Shown here: positions 7,704 through 16,303 of the stretch, piece after piece
Layout of the letters: each line of letters begins with the position of its first letter
How positions within the stretch are numbered: position 1 is the first letter of the stretch
Source: Polaromonas sp. AER18D-145
Lineage (GTDB): Bacteria > Pseudomonadota > Gammaproteobacteria > Burkholderiales > Burkholderiaceae_C
Assembly: GCF_002379095.1 (NCBI RefSeq)
Contig: NZ_NBZV01000011.1
Span: 1 to 64,000 of the forward strand
DNA: 64,000 nucleotides
Direction: 5' to 3'
Made by a program: the position numbers and the translations under genes
Notes under the pieces: generated by a model
Told to the model about the DNA's origin: nothing
The model's database searches: none
The model's input: only the letters and a program-made list of their open reading frames with translations

Positions 7704-7790
7704 CGCCGGAATTTTCCGCCGGGCCGCCCCAAGGGAAATTAGCCCCCTCGGGGGGCAGCGTATTACGCGGAGCGAAAAGCGTGGGGGCCA
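7704..7790. repeat. GC-rich dispersed repeat, copy B
   Basis: Core CCCCTCGGGGGG at 7744-7755, then GCGTATTACGCGGAGCG and GTGGGGGCC. The left flank (GGGCCGCCCCAAGGG) is a variant also partly seen at 60700-60730. It ends 3 bp before the start codon of the following gene, so it forms that gene's leader. Confidence 0.8.
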
Positions 7791-7793
7791 TGA

Positions 7794-8642
7794 ATGTGCC
7801 TGATCGCCTTTGCCATTGACGCTTCGCCGCGCTGGCCGCTGGTAATCGCTGCCAACCGCGATGAATTCCTGAACCGGCCCACGGGGCCGCTGGCGCGCTG
7901 GACCACCGATGCGGGCAAGGAAGTGATCTCCGGTCGCGACCTGCGCGCCGGTGGCACCTGGCTGGGCCTGAACCCCGGCGGGCGGATGGCGATGCTGACC
8001 AATGTGCGCGAGCCGCACCCGGTGGCCGGCGAACGGTCCCGCGGTGAGCTGGTCATGCGCTGGCTCGAAGGCGGGATGGATGCCAGCCAGTTCATGGCGC
8101 AGACCGACAGCGCGCTGTATGGCGCCTTCAACCTCGTGCTCGGTGACTTCCAGTCGTCGGCCTGGCATTGGCTCACCAACCAGTCCGACGCTAACGGCAG
8201 GCCGGTTGAGGGCTGGCAGTCGTGCGCGCTCCAGCCCGGTGTTTACGGCCTGTCCAACGGCGCGCTGGACACGCCCTGGCCCAAAACCCGCGCGCTGAAA
8301 ACAGCGCTGCGCCAAGCGCTGGATTCCGACAGCCAGGAGGACCTGCAGGCCGGACTCTGGTCCGCCCTGCAGAACAGGCAACGCCCCGGCGACGAGCAAC
8401 TGCCGCGCACGGGGGTGCCGCTGGCCCTGGAGCGCGCGCTGTCGAGTGTGTTTGTCGAATTCCCCGAGCACGGTTATGGAACGCGCAGCAGCACGCAGCT
8501 GGTGGTGAGCCGCGGCGGCACCGGCGATGACGGCCACCGCCACGACGTGCTGATTCAGGAACAGACTCACCTGCGGCCCGGTGGTCTGGCCGATGCTCCC
8601 GCGCAGGCAGCTTTTCGCCTGCACTGGAGCGCAGCGGCTTAA
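7794..8642 (+). CDS. NRDE (TANGO2-like) family protein
   Basis: 282 residues. It begins MCLIAF and has the family signature AANRDEFLNRPT, then GGTWLGLNPGGRMAMLTNVR. The Cys at position 2 is the candidate N-terminal nucleophile of this Ntn-hydrolase-like fold. The cellular role in bacteria is not settled; the animal relative TANGO2 has been linked to haem or lipid handling. The start abuts repeat copy B. The stop overlaps by 4 bases the stop of the convergent next gene. Confidence 0.85.
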   Translation: MCLIAFAIDASPRWPLVIAANRDEFLNRPTGPLARWTTDAGKEVISGRDLRAGGTWLGLNPGGRMAMLTNVREPHPVAGERSRGELVMRWLEGGMDASQFMAQTDSALYGAFNLVLGDFQSSAWHWLTNQSDANGRPVEGWQSCALQPGVYGLSNGALDTPWPKTRALKTALRQALDSDSQEDLQAGLWSALQNRQRPGDEQLPRTGVPLALERALSSVFVEFPEHGYGTRSSTQLVVSRGGTGDDGHRHDVLIQEQTHLRPGGLADAPAQAAFRLHWSAAA

Positions 8643-10906
8643 AGCCGTGTCAGGTACGCAGCCGGAATTTTCTGCCGGGTCGCTTCCTTTTCCCTGGTCG
8701 CGTCGGGGCTGGCCGCCAGCGCTGCGCGGTAGGCCTCCAGCGCCAGGGCGTCGTTCTTCTTGTGTTCGGCGTAGATCCGTCCCAGCTCCAGCAACGCCTC
8801 CACTTGCCCCTCCGGCCAGCCCTGGTTGCGCAGAGTCAATCCGTTGATGGAAAGGTCGTAGTCCTGCGTGCGCAGGCCCAGGCTCACCGCGGCATTGACG
8901 AGGTTGTAGTCGTAGAAGCCTTCGTCCAGGTAGCGACGCGCCAGCTTCGCGGCTTCCGGTTCGCGTCCGGCATGGGCCAGCACCAGCAACTCCAGCCCAC
9001 GCACGGCCGGGGACTCTGGTTGCAGTTTCTTGCAGCGCTCCAGAAACTCCAGTGCCTTGGCGTGTTGGCCAAGCTGGGAATAACCGCGCACGAGATTGGA
9101 CAACATTGCCACCACATGCGGCCTGGACTCCACCACCGACTCCCAGATCCAGATTGCGTTGTCCCAGTCCCCCCAGCGCGCCAGATGGTCCGCGACCATG
9201 GGGGTGATCTTGCGGTAATGCGGGTTGATCCTGGTGCCCTCATCCATCAGAATCAGCATCTCGTTTTTGCTTTTATTCCAGCGCGGGTTCGTGGGGTCGC
9301 CGGACTGCGAGATCATGAGAGCCCGCTTGACGGCGGTGATGATCTTGTATTCACTCGCGGCTGCCTGCTGGCTGATATAGCCGGCAAGCATCAGGCAAAA
9401 AATGCTGGCAAAAAAGCCTGCCCGTGAAAATGCCGGCCGCCAGGGCAGTGGGCTGCTCCAGCCCCATCGGGACGCACCCCGCCGAGCATCGGAAGCGGCA
9501 AGCAGGGCCAGACCCGTGGCAAAAATGGCACCCGTCGACGCCAGCCGCCATGGAAAACCGGCGTTGCTGACCAGCAGCAGCGCCAGCAAACTGGTGAGCA
9601 AAATGGCGCGTGCCCCAGCATCGGAGGGGCCACCGGCTCTCCGGTCCTGAAATGTATCCCAAGCCGAGAGCAGCAGGTAGCCGAACAAGCCCATCAAGGT
9701 GATCCAGCCGACAAGGCCGTATTCGGCGATCAGCTGAAGGCTTTCGTTGTGTGCGTAGTAGTCGGTTTCCAGCGGCGAGTCTGCAGTCTGGTAAAGGGGG
9801 GAGTCGACTTCCCACGCCCCTGCCCCGACCCCGCTGAAAGGCCGGTCGGCAATCATGCGCCCTGTGGCCTTCCACATGATCAGTCGCACCGAGACAGAGC
9901 CCGTGGCAAACGCCTGCTCGTTACTGAGTTCGTGGGCCACCGAGGCACTGCGGTAGATGCTGCGTTCCAGAGCGTTGCTCCCGCGCTGTTCGCCCGCAAT
10001 GCTTGGGTTGCCGGTGTCGATCAGGCCGAGACCGACCACCGTGCCGAACAGAACCATGAGTGCCAGCGCACGCCAGACGGGGGACCAGCGCGAAAAATTG
10101 AACTGCCGACGGTAGATGAAACCGATCGCCGGCAAGACCATAAAGAGCATGAACCAAAAGGTGATGAGCGCCGAGCGGGTGCCGGTCATTAACAGGGCGA
10201 CCACGATAAAGCCTGTGCTGAAGGCCATCAGGACAATCTGCGACAGGCGCTGCGACTGGGCCAGAAGATAGACGGAAAACGGGATGGCGCACACCGCCAT
10301 TTCCGCGAAAAAATTACGGTTGGCAAAGGTCGAGGCGGGGTTGGGGCCTTGCGGAAAATAGCTGAAATTCACCCAGAACTGCAATGCTGTCCATAGCGAG
10401 GCCATGGCGGCTCCCCAGTGGATGCCCCGGGCCAGCAAGGGCAGCGCAGCCGGTGAAAACGTGTTCAACCCGAGCCACAGCAGCAGGCTGAAAACAAACC
10501 AGCGTATCGCCTCCACGCCGGCCAGATAGGTATGGGACCAGGCCATGCTGCCAAGGGCATAAGCCATCAGGATCAGCGGAAACCACATCAGGACATGCCA
10601 GCGCAAAGGCTGTTGGCGCTTGCGCTGGTGCCAGAAAAACAGCAGCGCTGCGGCCAGGGTCATCAGCGAAACCACCATCGATTTCAGGGTGTCCTGCACC
10701 ATTTCCTGAAAAGGAACGCCGATGGCCGGCACCAGAAACAGCATGGCCGCCAACACGGCGACCGCGGCGCCGCTCCGAACCTCACTGGTCGCCGGGGAAG
10801 TGATCGCTTGTCTGTGCGACAACGGTTGGTCCAGGGAAAGCAGCACATCGGCCCCCGCCGTGAGGGCGGCCGGTTTGCCGGTGGAAGCTCTCTTTTTCTT
10901 GGCCAT
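8639..10906 (-). CDS. O-antigen ligase / Wzy-family membrane protein with C-terminal helical repeats
   Basis: 755 residues. About ten or more membrane helices lie between residues 45 and 500. The large periplasmic loop of the Wzy_C fold is recognisable by RLIMWKATGRMIADRPFSGV, GAGAWEV and YAHNESLQLIAEYGLVGW. From about residue 540 there is a soluble TPR-like tail (GYSQLGQHAKALEFLERC, and others). Such proteins join or polymerise lipid-linked sugar chains, or act as pilin oligosaccharyltransferases. No glycan genes are nearby, so the substrate cannot be named. The Lys-rich start (MAKKKRAS) is cytoplasmic. Confidence 0.8.
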   Translation of the reverse strand: MAKKKRASTGKPAALTAGADVLLSLDQPLSHRQAITSPATSEVRSGAAVAVLAAMLFLVPAIGVPFQEMVQDTLKSMVVSLMTLAAALLFFWHQRKRQQPLRWHVLMWFPLILMAYALGSMAWSHTYLAGVEAIRWFVFSLLLWLGLNTFSPAALPLLARGIHWGAAMASLWTALQFWVNFSYFPQGPNPASTFANRNFFAEMAVCAIPFSVYLLAQSQRLSQIVLMAFSTGFIVVALLMTGTRSALITFWFMLFMVLPAIGFIYRRQFNFSRWSPVWRALALMVLFGTVVGLGLIDTGNPSIAGEQRGSNALERSIYRSASVAHELSNEQAFATGSVSVRLIMWKATGRMIADRPFSGVGAGAWEVDSPLYQTADSPLETDYYAHNESLQLIAEYGLVGWITLMGLFGYLLLSAWDTFQDRRAGGPSDAGARAILLTSLLALLLVSNAGFPWRLASTGAIFATGLALLAASDARRGASRWGWSSPLPWRPAFSRAGFFASIFCLMLAGYISQQAAASEYKIITAVKRALMISQSGDPTNPRWNKSKNEMLILMDEGTRINPHYRKITPMVADHLARWGDWDNAIWIWESVVESRPHVVAMLSNLVRGYSQLGQHAKALEFLERCKKLQPESPAVRGLELLVLAHAGREPEAAKLARRYLDEGFYDYNLVNAAVSLGLRTQDYDLSINGLTLRNQGWPEGQVEALLELGRIYAEHKKNDALALEAYRAALAASPDATREKEATRQKIPAAYLTRL

Positions 10907-10994
10907 GGAACGTCAGTTTTCGTGCTTATGGGGTGCGAAGGGGAAAGTACCTTGCCCCCTCTGCTCTGTATTGTCACCGGGCCATGCGCAGGCC

Positions 10995-11852
10995 TCAGAG
11001 TTGGCGAAACATCTCGATGTGGGCAATGGCCACCTCATCGAAAGGCTCGCCGCGCGGTGTGAAACCCAGCCGGCTGTAAAAACCCTCGGCGCTGCGCTGG
11101 GCGTGTAGCAGCACCTCGGTGTCGCCGCGCTGCCGGGCCTGGGCCATCAGGGCGTGCAGCAGTTCGCGTCCCAGGCGGGTACCCCGGAGCACCCGGCTCA
11201 CGGCCATGCGCCCGATTTTCCCGGTGCCGGGGGCGTGTTGCAGCAGCCGGCCTGTGGCCACCGGCTGGCCCAGGCCGTTGTAGGCCACGGCATGCACGGC
11301 ACTGTGGTCGGCTTCGTCCCATTCCATCTCCAGCGGAATGCCCTGCTCTTCTATGAACACTTCGGAGCGGATGGCCCCCGCATGGGTGCCGAGTTCGGCC
11401 CAGGAGCCCAGCTTGAGCGTGACCATGGGCTCGCCGGCTTCGTAGGCGGTCAAAATGCGGCGCAACCCGTCGGGCACCGGCCGGGAGGTTTGCGTGACCG
11501 GATCGGCAAACACGTAGATCAACTCGCCGGTGATCAGCAACTGCTCGCCACGGAAGATGGCGCCGGTGAACACCATGGACGAGGTGCCGATGCGCGAGCA
11601 CTTCATGGCGACGTCGAGCTGGTCGTCACAACGGGCCGACGCATGGAATTCGACGGTGGCTTTCTTGACATACAACTCGCCGCCCAGCTGCTGCATGGCC
11701 TGTTCATACGGCAGGGCCAGCGCGCGCCAGTAGTCGGTGACCGCCGTGTCGAAGTACATCAGGTAGTGCGCGTTGAAGACAATTTTCTGCATGTCCACTT
11801 CGGCCCAGCGCACACGCAGGCGGTGAAAAAATCGGAAATCCTGTCGGTTCAT
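10995..11852 (-). CDS. fusion of YbgC-type acyl-CoA thioesterase and GNAT acetyltransferase
   Basis: 285 residues. Residues 1-145 form a hotdog thioesterase of the YbgC/FadM type (RVRWAEVDMQKIVFNAHYL). Residues 155-285 form a GNAT domain (RSEVFIEEQGIPLEMEWDEA, then GRMAVSRVLRGTRLGRELL for acetyl-CoA binding). Both domains look complete. YbgC enzymes hydrolyse acyl-CoA or acyl-ACP at the membrane; the substrate of the GNAT half is unknown. The start overlaps the esterase gene by 4 bp, so the two are probably co-translated. Confidence 0.88.
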   Translation of the reverse strand: MNRQDFRFFHRLRVRWAEVDMQKIVFNAHYLMYFDTAVTDYWRALALPYEQAMQQLGGELYVKKATVEFHASARCDDQLDVAMKCSRIGTSSMVFTGAIFRGEQLLITGELIYVFADPVTQTSRPVPDGLRRILTAYEAGEPMVTLKLGSWAELGTHAGAIRSEVFIEEQGIPLEMEWDEADHSAVHAVAYNGLGQPVATGRLLQHAPGTGKIGRMAVSRVLRGTRLGRELLHALMAQARQRGDTEVLLHAQRSAEGFYSRLGFTPRGEPFDEVAIAHIEMFRQL

Positions 11853-12814
11853 GAGTCAATCTCTTTCAAAAAAGCACGGCGCAAGGCACCGGCCGCGTCG
11901 GCATGGGCTTGCCGCGCCTCGGGAAGGATGCGGCCCATCTTGATGAACTCGTGGGTGACGCCGCGGTAAATTTCCAGGTCGACCGCCACGCCGGCCATTC
12001 TCAGTTTGTCGGCATACATCACGCCTTCGTCGACCAGCGGGTCGCATTCGGCCAGACCCACCCAGGCCGGCGCCACGCCGTCCACATCGGGCGCATTCAG
12101 GGGCGCGAAACGCCAGTCGTCGCGGTCGGCCGGGCCGCGCACATAACGGCTGAAAAACCAGTTGATCTCGCGCTCCTCGAGCACAAAGCCGCGTGCAAAC
12201 TGGCGGTGCGAGGGCGTGTCCTGGTGCGCCGAGCAGCCGGGGTAAAACAGCAGCTGCAGGGCCAGCGGCAGACCGGCATCGCGGGCCAGCACCGCACACA
12301 TGGCAGCCAGCGTGCCACCGGCGCTGTCGCCGCCCACCGCCAACCGCTCACTGTCCAGCCCAAGCCTGTTCGCGTGGGTTGCCAACCACTGCAGCGCATC
12401 CTCAGCGTCATGGGCAGCCGTCGGAAACTTGTGCTCGGGGGCGAGGCGATAGTCCACCGACACCACCGCACAGCCCGCCAGGTGGCTGAGCTGGCGACAC
12501 AAAATGTCATGCGTCGCGATGCTGCCTATGGTGAACCCGCCGCCATGGAAATACAGCAGCACCGGCAACACCTCGGCCAAAGGCGCGTACAGCCGGGCCG
12601 GCAAGGCATGGCCGTCGCGCGCCGGGATGCTGAAGTCTTCGATACGCACCAGTGCCGGTCTGGGAATTTCCAGCACGCCGGCACCGGCCTCGTAGGCCGC
12701 GCGGGCCTGGGTAGCCGTCAGCGTGTGAAACGCCGGGTGCCCTGCCCGCCCCATGCGGCTGATCACGTCGCGCATGGCGGGTGTCAGCAGGGCGTGTGCA
12801 GCCTGTCCCCGCAT
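11849..12814 (-). CDS. alpha/beta-hydrolase of the hormone-sensitive-lipase family
   Basis: 321 residues. The oxyanion motif is LLYFHGGGFTIGS, the nucleophile Ser is in GGDSAGGTLAA, the acid is in AECDPLVDEG and the His in GVTHEFIKMG, so the catalytic set is complete. These are esterases for short or medium acyl chains, usually cytoplasmic; there is no signal peptide. The gene is divergent from the alcohol dehydrogenase and overlaps the downstream thioesterase-GNAT gene. Confidence 0.9.
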   Translation of the reverse strand: MRGQAAHALLTPAMRDVISRMGRAGHPAFHTLTATQARAAYEAGAGVLEIPRPALVRIEDFSIPARDGHALPARLYAPLAEVLPVLLYFHGGGFTIGSIATHDILCRQLSHLAGCAVVSVDYRLAPEHKFPTAAHDAEDALQWLATHANRLGLDSERLAVGGDSAGGTLAAMCAVLARDAGLPLALQLLFYPGCSAHQDTPSHRQFARGFVLEEREINWFFSRYVRGPADRDDWRFAPLNAPDVDGVAPAWVGLAECDPLVDEGVMYADKLRMAGVAVDLEIYRGVTHEFIKMGRILPEARQAHADAAGALRRAFLKEIDS

Positions 12815-12983
12815 TTACCGGAAGGCCAGAAACATCGGCCGGGCGCCCGCTATCGCCAAAGTGACCATCATCCGGGTCTGCATGCAAGTCAAGAAAGTCT
12901 CCAGCCGGTAAAGTAGCGTATTCAGGTTGGGGCAGAAATACGCCAACCGCCCTGCATCGTACAACGCCGAAAGACAGCAAACC

Positions 12984-14120
12984 ATGGCCTTCATTTACTA
13001 CGTCACCCAGATCCAGTTCGAGTATGGCGCGGTCAAGCTCCTCAAGCAGGAATGTGAACGTGTGGGCATCAGCAAGCCGCTGGTCATCACCGACGCCGGG
13101 GTCAAGGCGGCCGGCGTCCTGCAAAAAGCACTCGACGCCCTGCCCGGCATGACCGTGGCGGTGTTCGACCAGACGCCCTCGAACCCGACCGAAGCCGCCG
13201 TGCGCGCCGCAGTCGCCGTGTACAAGGCCCAGGGCTGCGACGGCCTGATCGCCGTCGGCGGCGGCTCGGCGATCGACTGCGCCAAGGGCGTGGCGATCGC
13301 CGCCACCCATGAAGGCCCGCTCAAGACCTACGCCACCATCGAGGGCGGCTCACTCAAGATCACCGACCGCGCGGTACCGCTGATTGCCGTGCCCACCACC
13401 AGCGGCACCGGCAGCGAGGTGGCGCGCGGCGCCATCATCATCCTGGACGACCACCGCAAGGTCGGCTTCCACTCCTGGCATCTGGTGCCAAAAACCGCGA
13501 TCTGCGACCCCGAACTGACACTGGGCCTGCCGGCCAAACTGACGGCGGCCACCGGCATGGACGCGATTGCGCACTGCATGGAAACCTTCATGGCGCCCGC
13601 CTTCAACCCGCCGGCCGACGGCATTGGCCTGGACGGCCTGCAGCGCGGCTGGGCCCACATCGAGCGCGCCACCAAGGACGGCAGCGACCGCGAGGCCCGG
13701 CTCAACATGATGAGCGCATCCATGCAGGGCGCCATGGCCTTCCAGAAAGGCCTGGGCTGCGTGCACAGCCTGAGCCACAGCCTGGGCGGCGTCGATCCGC
13801 GCCTGCACCACGGAACGCTGAACGCCATGTTTTTGCCGGCCGTGGTGCGTTTCAACGCGAGCGCCGAGTCGATCCAGAAGGAAAACCGCCTGAACCGCAT
13901 GGCGCAGGTCATGGGCCTGGCTTCAGGCAGCGATATTCCCGAAGCGATCCGGGACATGAACGCCCGCCTGGGGCTGCCCAAGGGCTTGGCCGAGATGGGC
14001 GTTCAGCGCGAGCAGTTCGACCAGATCATCGTGGGCGCGATGGCCGACCATTGCCACAAGACGAATCCGCGGATTGCGACGGCGCAGGAGTATGCGGAGA
14101 TGTTGGGGGATTCGCTTTGA
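12984..14120 (+). CDS. iron-containing alcohol dehydrogenase
   Basis: 378 residues from the ATG at 12984; an in-frame ATG at 12927 would add 19 residues not expected in the family. It has GGGSAIDCAKGVAIAA for nucleotide binding, PTTSGTGSEVA, and metal ligands in TGMDAIAHCME, VHSLSHSLGG and RLHHGTLNA. It oxidises an alcohol, or reduces an aldehyde, with NAD(P). The substrate is not evident. After its stop an imperfect hairpin (GAGCGGT, 14119-14125; ACCGCTC, 14145-14151) without a T run may help termination. Confidence 0.9.
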   Translation: MAFIYYVTQIQFEYGAVKLLKQECERVGISKPLVITDAGVKAAGVLQKALDALPGMTVAVFDQTPSNPTEAAVRAAVAVYKAQGCDGLIAVGGGSAIDCAKGVAIAATHEGPLKTYATIEGGSLKITDRAVPLIAVPTTSGTGSEVARGAIIILDDHRKVGFHSWHLVPKTAICDPELTLGLPAKLTAATGMDAIAHCMETFMAPAFNPPADGIGLDGLQRGWAHIERATKDGSDREARLNMMSASMQGAMAFQKGLGCVHSLSHSLGGVDPRLHHGTLNAMFLPAVVRFNASAESIQKENRLNRMAQVMGLASGSDIPEAIRDMNARLGLPKGLAEMGVQREQFDQIIVGAMADHCHKTNPRIATAQEYAEMLGDSL

Positions 14121-14274
14121 GCGGTGCTCGCGTAAGACTGGCAGACCGCTCAACTTCGGTAGACAACACGTTGAGGTCTTCATAGTTGCCTTCCGGAAAG
14201 CGTCACGTTCGCATATGCTGCTAAAAACTGGTGGCATTCACCCGCCCGTGTGTGTCAAAGACTCATTGAAAAAA

Positions 14275-15198
14275 TCAACCCTCCTCGAAGTAATCAGAGT
14301 CAACACGCTTGACCACGTAAGAAGCTGACGCCGAAACACCCACATCAAAATCGATCATTAACGCAGACAACGCCTTGCCATCAATGAGTACCACCTTTGT
14401 GTCGATTCTTGAGGCATAGTCAATCGCATCGGCTGTGAAAGTTGATGTAGTGATGAAGACGCCTTTCCTCGCGCGCTGGCCTTGAAGTGCACCAACAAAC
14501 TTTTGAATTTCAGGGCGTCCGACCGATCCTTGCCAGCGTTTTGCCTGAATGAAGATCGTGTCCAAGCCAAGACGATCTTCCTTGATGATTCCGTCGATAC
14601 CGCCATCGCCGGTCTGCCCAATTCGCTCACCCGCATCGCGCCTGGAACCGCCATAACCCATCTTCACAAGCACATCAACAACAAGCTGCTCGAAAAATAC
14701 TGGAGAGCAACTCAGAATTACAGCAAGCAGTTCCTGCGCGAGTTGCTCACGCAAACCTTGGTAGGCACGCTCGATTTCCTCCTCTGGGGTGACAGTAGGG
14801 GATGCATTTAGCGCAGTCGGCTCCGAAGCCGTTGTGTTCTCGTTTGTTTTCTTGGAGATTTCCCTGAATTCCACGAACTCGGGAAACTGCTCCAAAAACT
14901 TTCCGTCGATTCGGACTGGATTTGTTGACAGAACTTTGAGTCCTCTATCAGTGATCTTGAATACGCCACGCTTAGGCGCCTCGATGAGGCATGCCTTTTT
15001 TAAGTATGTTCTTGCCCAGCCGATCCTGTTTTTGAAGACTCTCTGCTGCCCACTTGCTAGCAGTTCGGCGCGCTCGGTGGCGGACAACTGGAAATACTCA
15101 CCCAGCGATTCCTCAGCGTCGCGAAGGGAATGTTCCTCGCTATCGCCGAGAAAACGTAGAAATGGGAGCATGCAGGTTTGGTAGTCTGGAATAGCCAT
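14275..15198 (-). CDS. Mrr-like type IV restriction endonuclease
   Basis: 307 residues. Residues 5-90 form an Mrr N-terminal winged-helix region (LRDAEESLGEYFQLSATERA, RIGWARTYLKKA). Residues 165-280 form the restriction-endonuclease fold with GDGGIDG and IFIQAKRW, a D-(Q)xK form of the PD-ExK site. The family cuts modified foreign DNA. The base and codon use is more AT-rich than that of the neighbours (for example the TNENTTASEP linker), which suggests transfer. It follows the toxin-antitoxin operon on the same strand. Confidence 0.85.
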   Translation of the reverse strand: MAIPDYQTCMLPFLRFLGDSEEHSLRDAEESLGEYFQLSATERAELLASGQQRVFKNRIGWARTYLKKACLIEAPKRGVFKITDRGLKVLSTNPVRIDGKFLEQFPEFVEFREISKKTNENTTASEPTALNASPTVTPEEEIERAYQGLREQLAQELLAVILSCSPVFFEQLVVDVLVKMGYGGSRRDAGERIGQTGDGGIDGIIKEDRLGLDTIFIQAKRWQGSVGRPEIQKFVGALQGQRARKGVFITTSTFTADAIDYASRIDTKVVLIDGKALSALMIDFDVGVSASASYVVKRVDSDYFEEG

Positions 15199-15236
15199 GC
15201 CCAGAGGATAACTGCACTAAAGCTTTGGTAGCAAAG

Positions 15237-15458
15237 CTAGTGCTTTGCCCTACGGCTTTCCGTAATCGGCACAGCCTGCTCGGCGGGAGCGGTCGGGCAG
15301 TGCTTGGTCTCATAGTCCTGAATAAGCGCGACCATCGCCTCAAAGTGCGATCCGGCATCACTGCCAACCTCGGGCTCGTTCTCAAAGTACGGCGCAATCA
15401 GTTGTAGCGCAGCTCGGTAATCGGCTTCGGTGTAAATCGGGCGAACAACGGGCGTCAT
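15237..15458 (-). CDS. HigA-like antitoxin N-terminal domain, lacking the HTH
   Basis: 73 residues starting MTPVVRPIYTEADYRAALQL and containing NEPEVGS and ALIQDYETKHCP. This is the N-terminal segment typical of HigA-type antitoxins, which normally continue into a helix-turn-helix. Here the frame stops right after it. The ATG overlaps the stop of the PIN-toxin gene (ATGA), so it is translated with the toxin. It may be a decayed antitoxin or an added regulatory domain. A 7-bp stem hairpin (15221-15238) spans its stop. Confidence 0.6.
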   Translation of the reverse strand: MTPVVRPIYTEADYRAALQLIAPYFENEPEVGSDAGSHFEAMVALIQDYETKHCPTAPAEQAVPITESRRAKH

Positions 15459-15880
15459 GGGCTGCACAAGTAAAGCCCAACACGGTCCGTCGTCCACGTT
15501 GCGACGCCTGTTCCGAAAAAGTCCGCGTCTTCGGTCCATACCGGACAACCAATGGTCATGGCACATGCAAGCACCGGCCAATCATCGGCATCGCGGATGG
15601 CGATTCGCTGCAGGGCCTGCTCCTGCATGCCGGCGTAAAGTTCTAGCTCAATGGCCTGGACTATGCCCTCGAGGCCATCCAGAACAGCCATGGCCGCGGA
15701 ACCCATAACGCCCCGCTTTTCCAGCAACGCTGGCAGGTACTTTCGGGCATCTGCATAGGCCGCGTCGGGGGCGAAGAACTTGACGGTCGAAGCGTTTTCA
15801 AGAATCAGCTCCCGCACCCGCCTTCCCAACACGGCCCGGATCAGGATGTTTGCATCCAGGACGATGGCTTTGCTGCTCAT
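15455..15880 (-). CDS. PIN-domain toxin
   Basis: 141 residues. The PIN acidic residues are visible: VLDANILIRAVLG near the start, the Asp pair in RDADDWPVLACA, and WTEDADFFG near the end. PIN toxins are Mg-dependent RNases; VapC members often cut tRNA or rRNA. It overlaps the upstream antitoxin gene by 4 bp and the downstream HigA-like frame by ATGA, giving a tight three-gene unit. Confidence 0.85.
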   Translation of the reverse strand: MSSKAIVLDANILIRAVLGRRVRELILENASTVKFFAPDAAYADARKYLPALLEKRGVMGSAAMAVLDGLEGIVQAIELELYAGMQEQALQRIAIRDADDWPVLACAMTIGCPVWTEDADFFGTGVATWTTDRVGLYLCSP

Positions 15881-16161
15881 GCAGTCCTGGCTTTTGCCTT
15901 TTTGGCTTGCGTTGCTTTTTTACGGGCTACCTTGAACTCTGAGACCACCTCATTGACATCAACGCCGTGGGTTTGCAGCAGCTGATCCAGGACTTCGCTG
16001 GCTTGCTTCAATGCCGAAAGGTCTGCGCCCACCTGGCCCTGTGTCGGAATGAAATAGCCTACGGTCTGGCCGTGGCGCGTCACGGCCACCGGGGTGCTGG
16101 AGGCGATGTACTCCGCCAGGTCAGCACGAAACTCCCGAATGCCAACTTTGGTCGTTTCCAT
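15877..16161 (-). CDS. Phd/YefM-type antitoxin
   Basis: 94 residues beginning METTKVGIREFRADLAEYI, followed by TPVAVTRHGQTVGYFIPT. This is the Phd/YefM DNA-binding fold that neutralises a partner toxin and represses its own promoter. The C-terminal tail is Lys/Ala-rich (ARKKATQAKKAKARTA). A strong ribosome site (AAGGAGG) lies about 9 bases before the start. Palindromes at 16189-16217 sit between promoter and start, as expected for autoregulation. Confidence 0.88.
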   Translation of the reverse strand: METTKVGIREFRADLAEYIASSTPVAVTRHGQTVGYFIPTQGQVGADLSALKQASEVLDQLLQTHGVDVNEVVSEFKVARKKATQAKKAKARTA

Positions 16162-16188
16162 GTGGTGATACCTCCTTGCTGCGTGTGG

Positions 16189-16217
16189 TTCGCACTTTGC
16201 GAATCATTGTGTACACA
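16189..16217. promoter_or_regulatory. two palindromes before the antitoxin gene (probable autorepression operators)
   Basis: TTCGCA-CTT-TGCGAA at 16189-16203 and TGTGTACACA at 16208-16217 are both perfect. They lie directly downstream of, and touching, the -10 of the promoter at 16217-16245, where a repressor would block transcription. Confidence 0.6.
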
Positions 16218-16245
16218 TTATGCGCTGCCCTTCAGTCGATCACAA
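16217..16245 (-). promoter_or_regulatory. sigma-70-type promoter of the toxin-antitoxin operon
   Basis: On the minus strand TTGTGA is followed by a 17-bp spacer and CATAAT, close to consensus. It points into the Phd-type gene at 16161. Confidence 0.6.
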
Positions 16246-16303
16246 GTACCGCCAGCAGGGGTTACGGCGTGGCCGAAACCCTTCGAGGCCGCCGCGGCGC
16301 CCG

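Noticed and set aside
12815-12911. TTACCGG / CCGGTAA pair between esterase and dehydrogenase genes
   Set aside because: Only 7 bp and 83 bp apart; likely chance.
14119-14151. Terminator after the alcohol dehydrogenase
   Set aside because: 7-bp stem with a 19-base loop and no T run; mentioned only in the gene entry.
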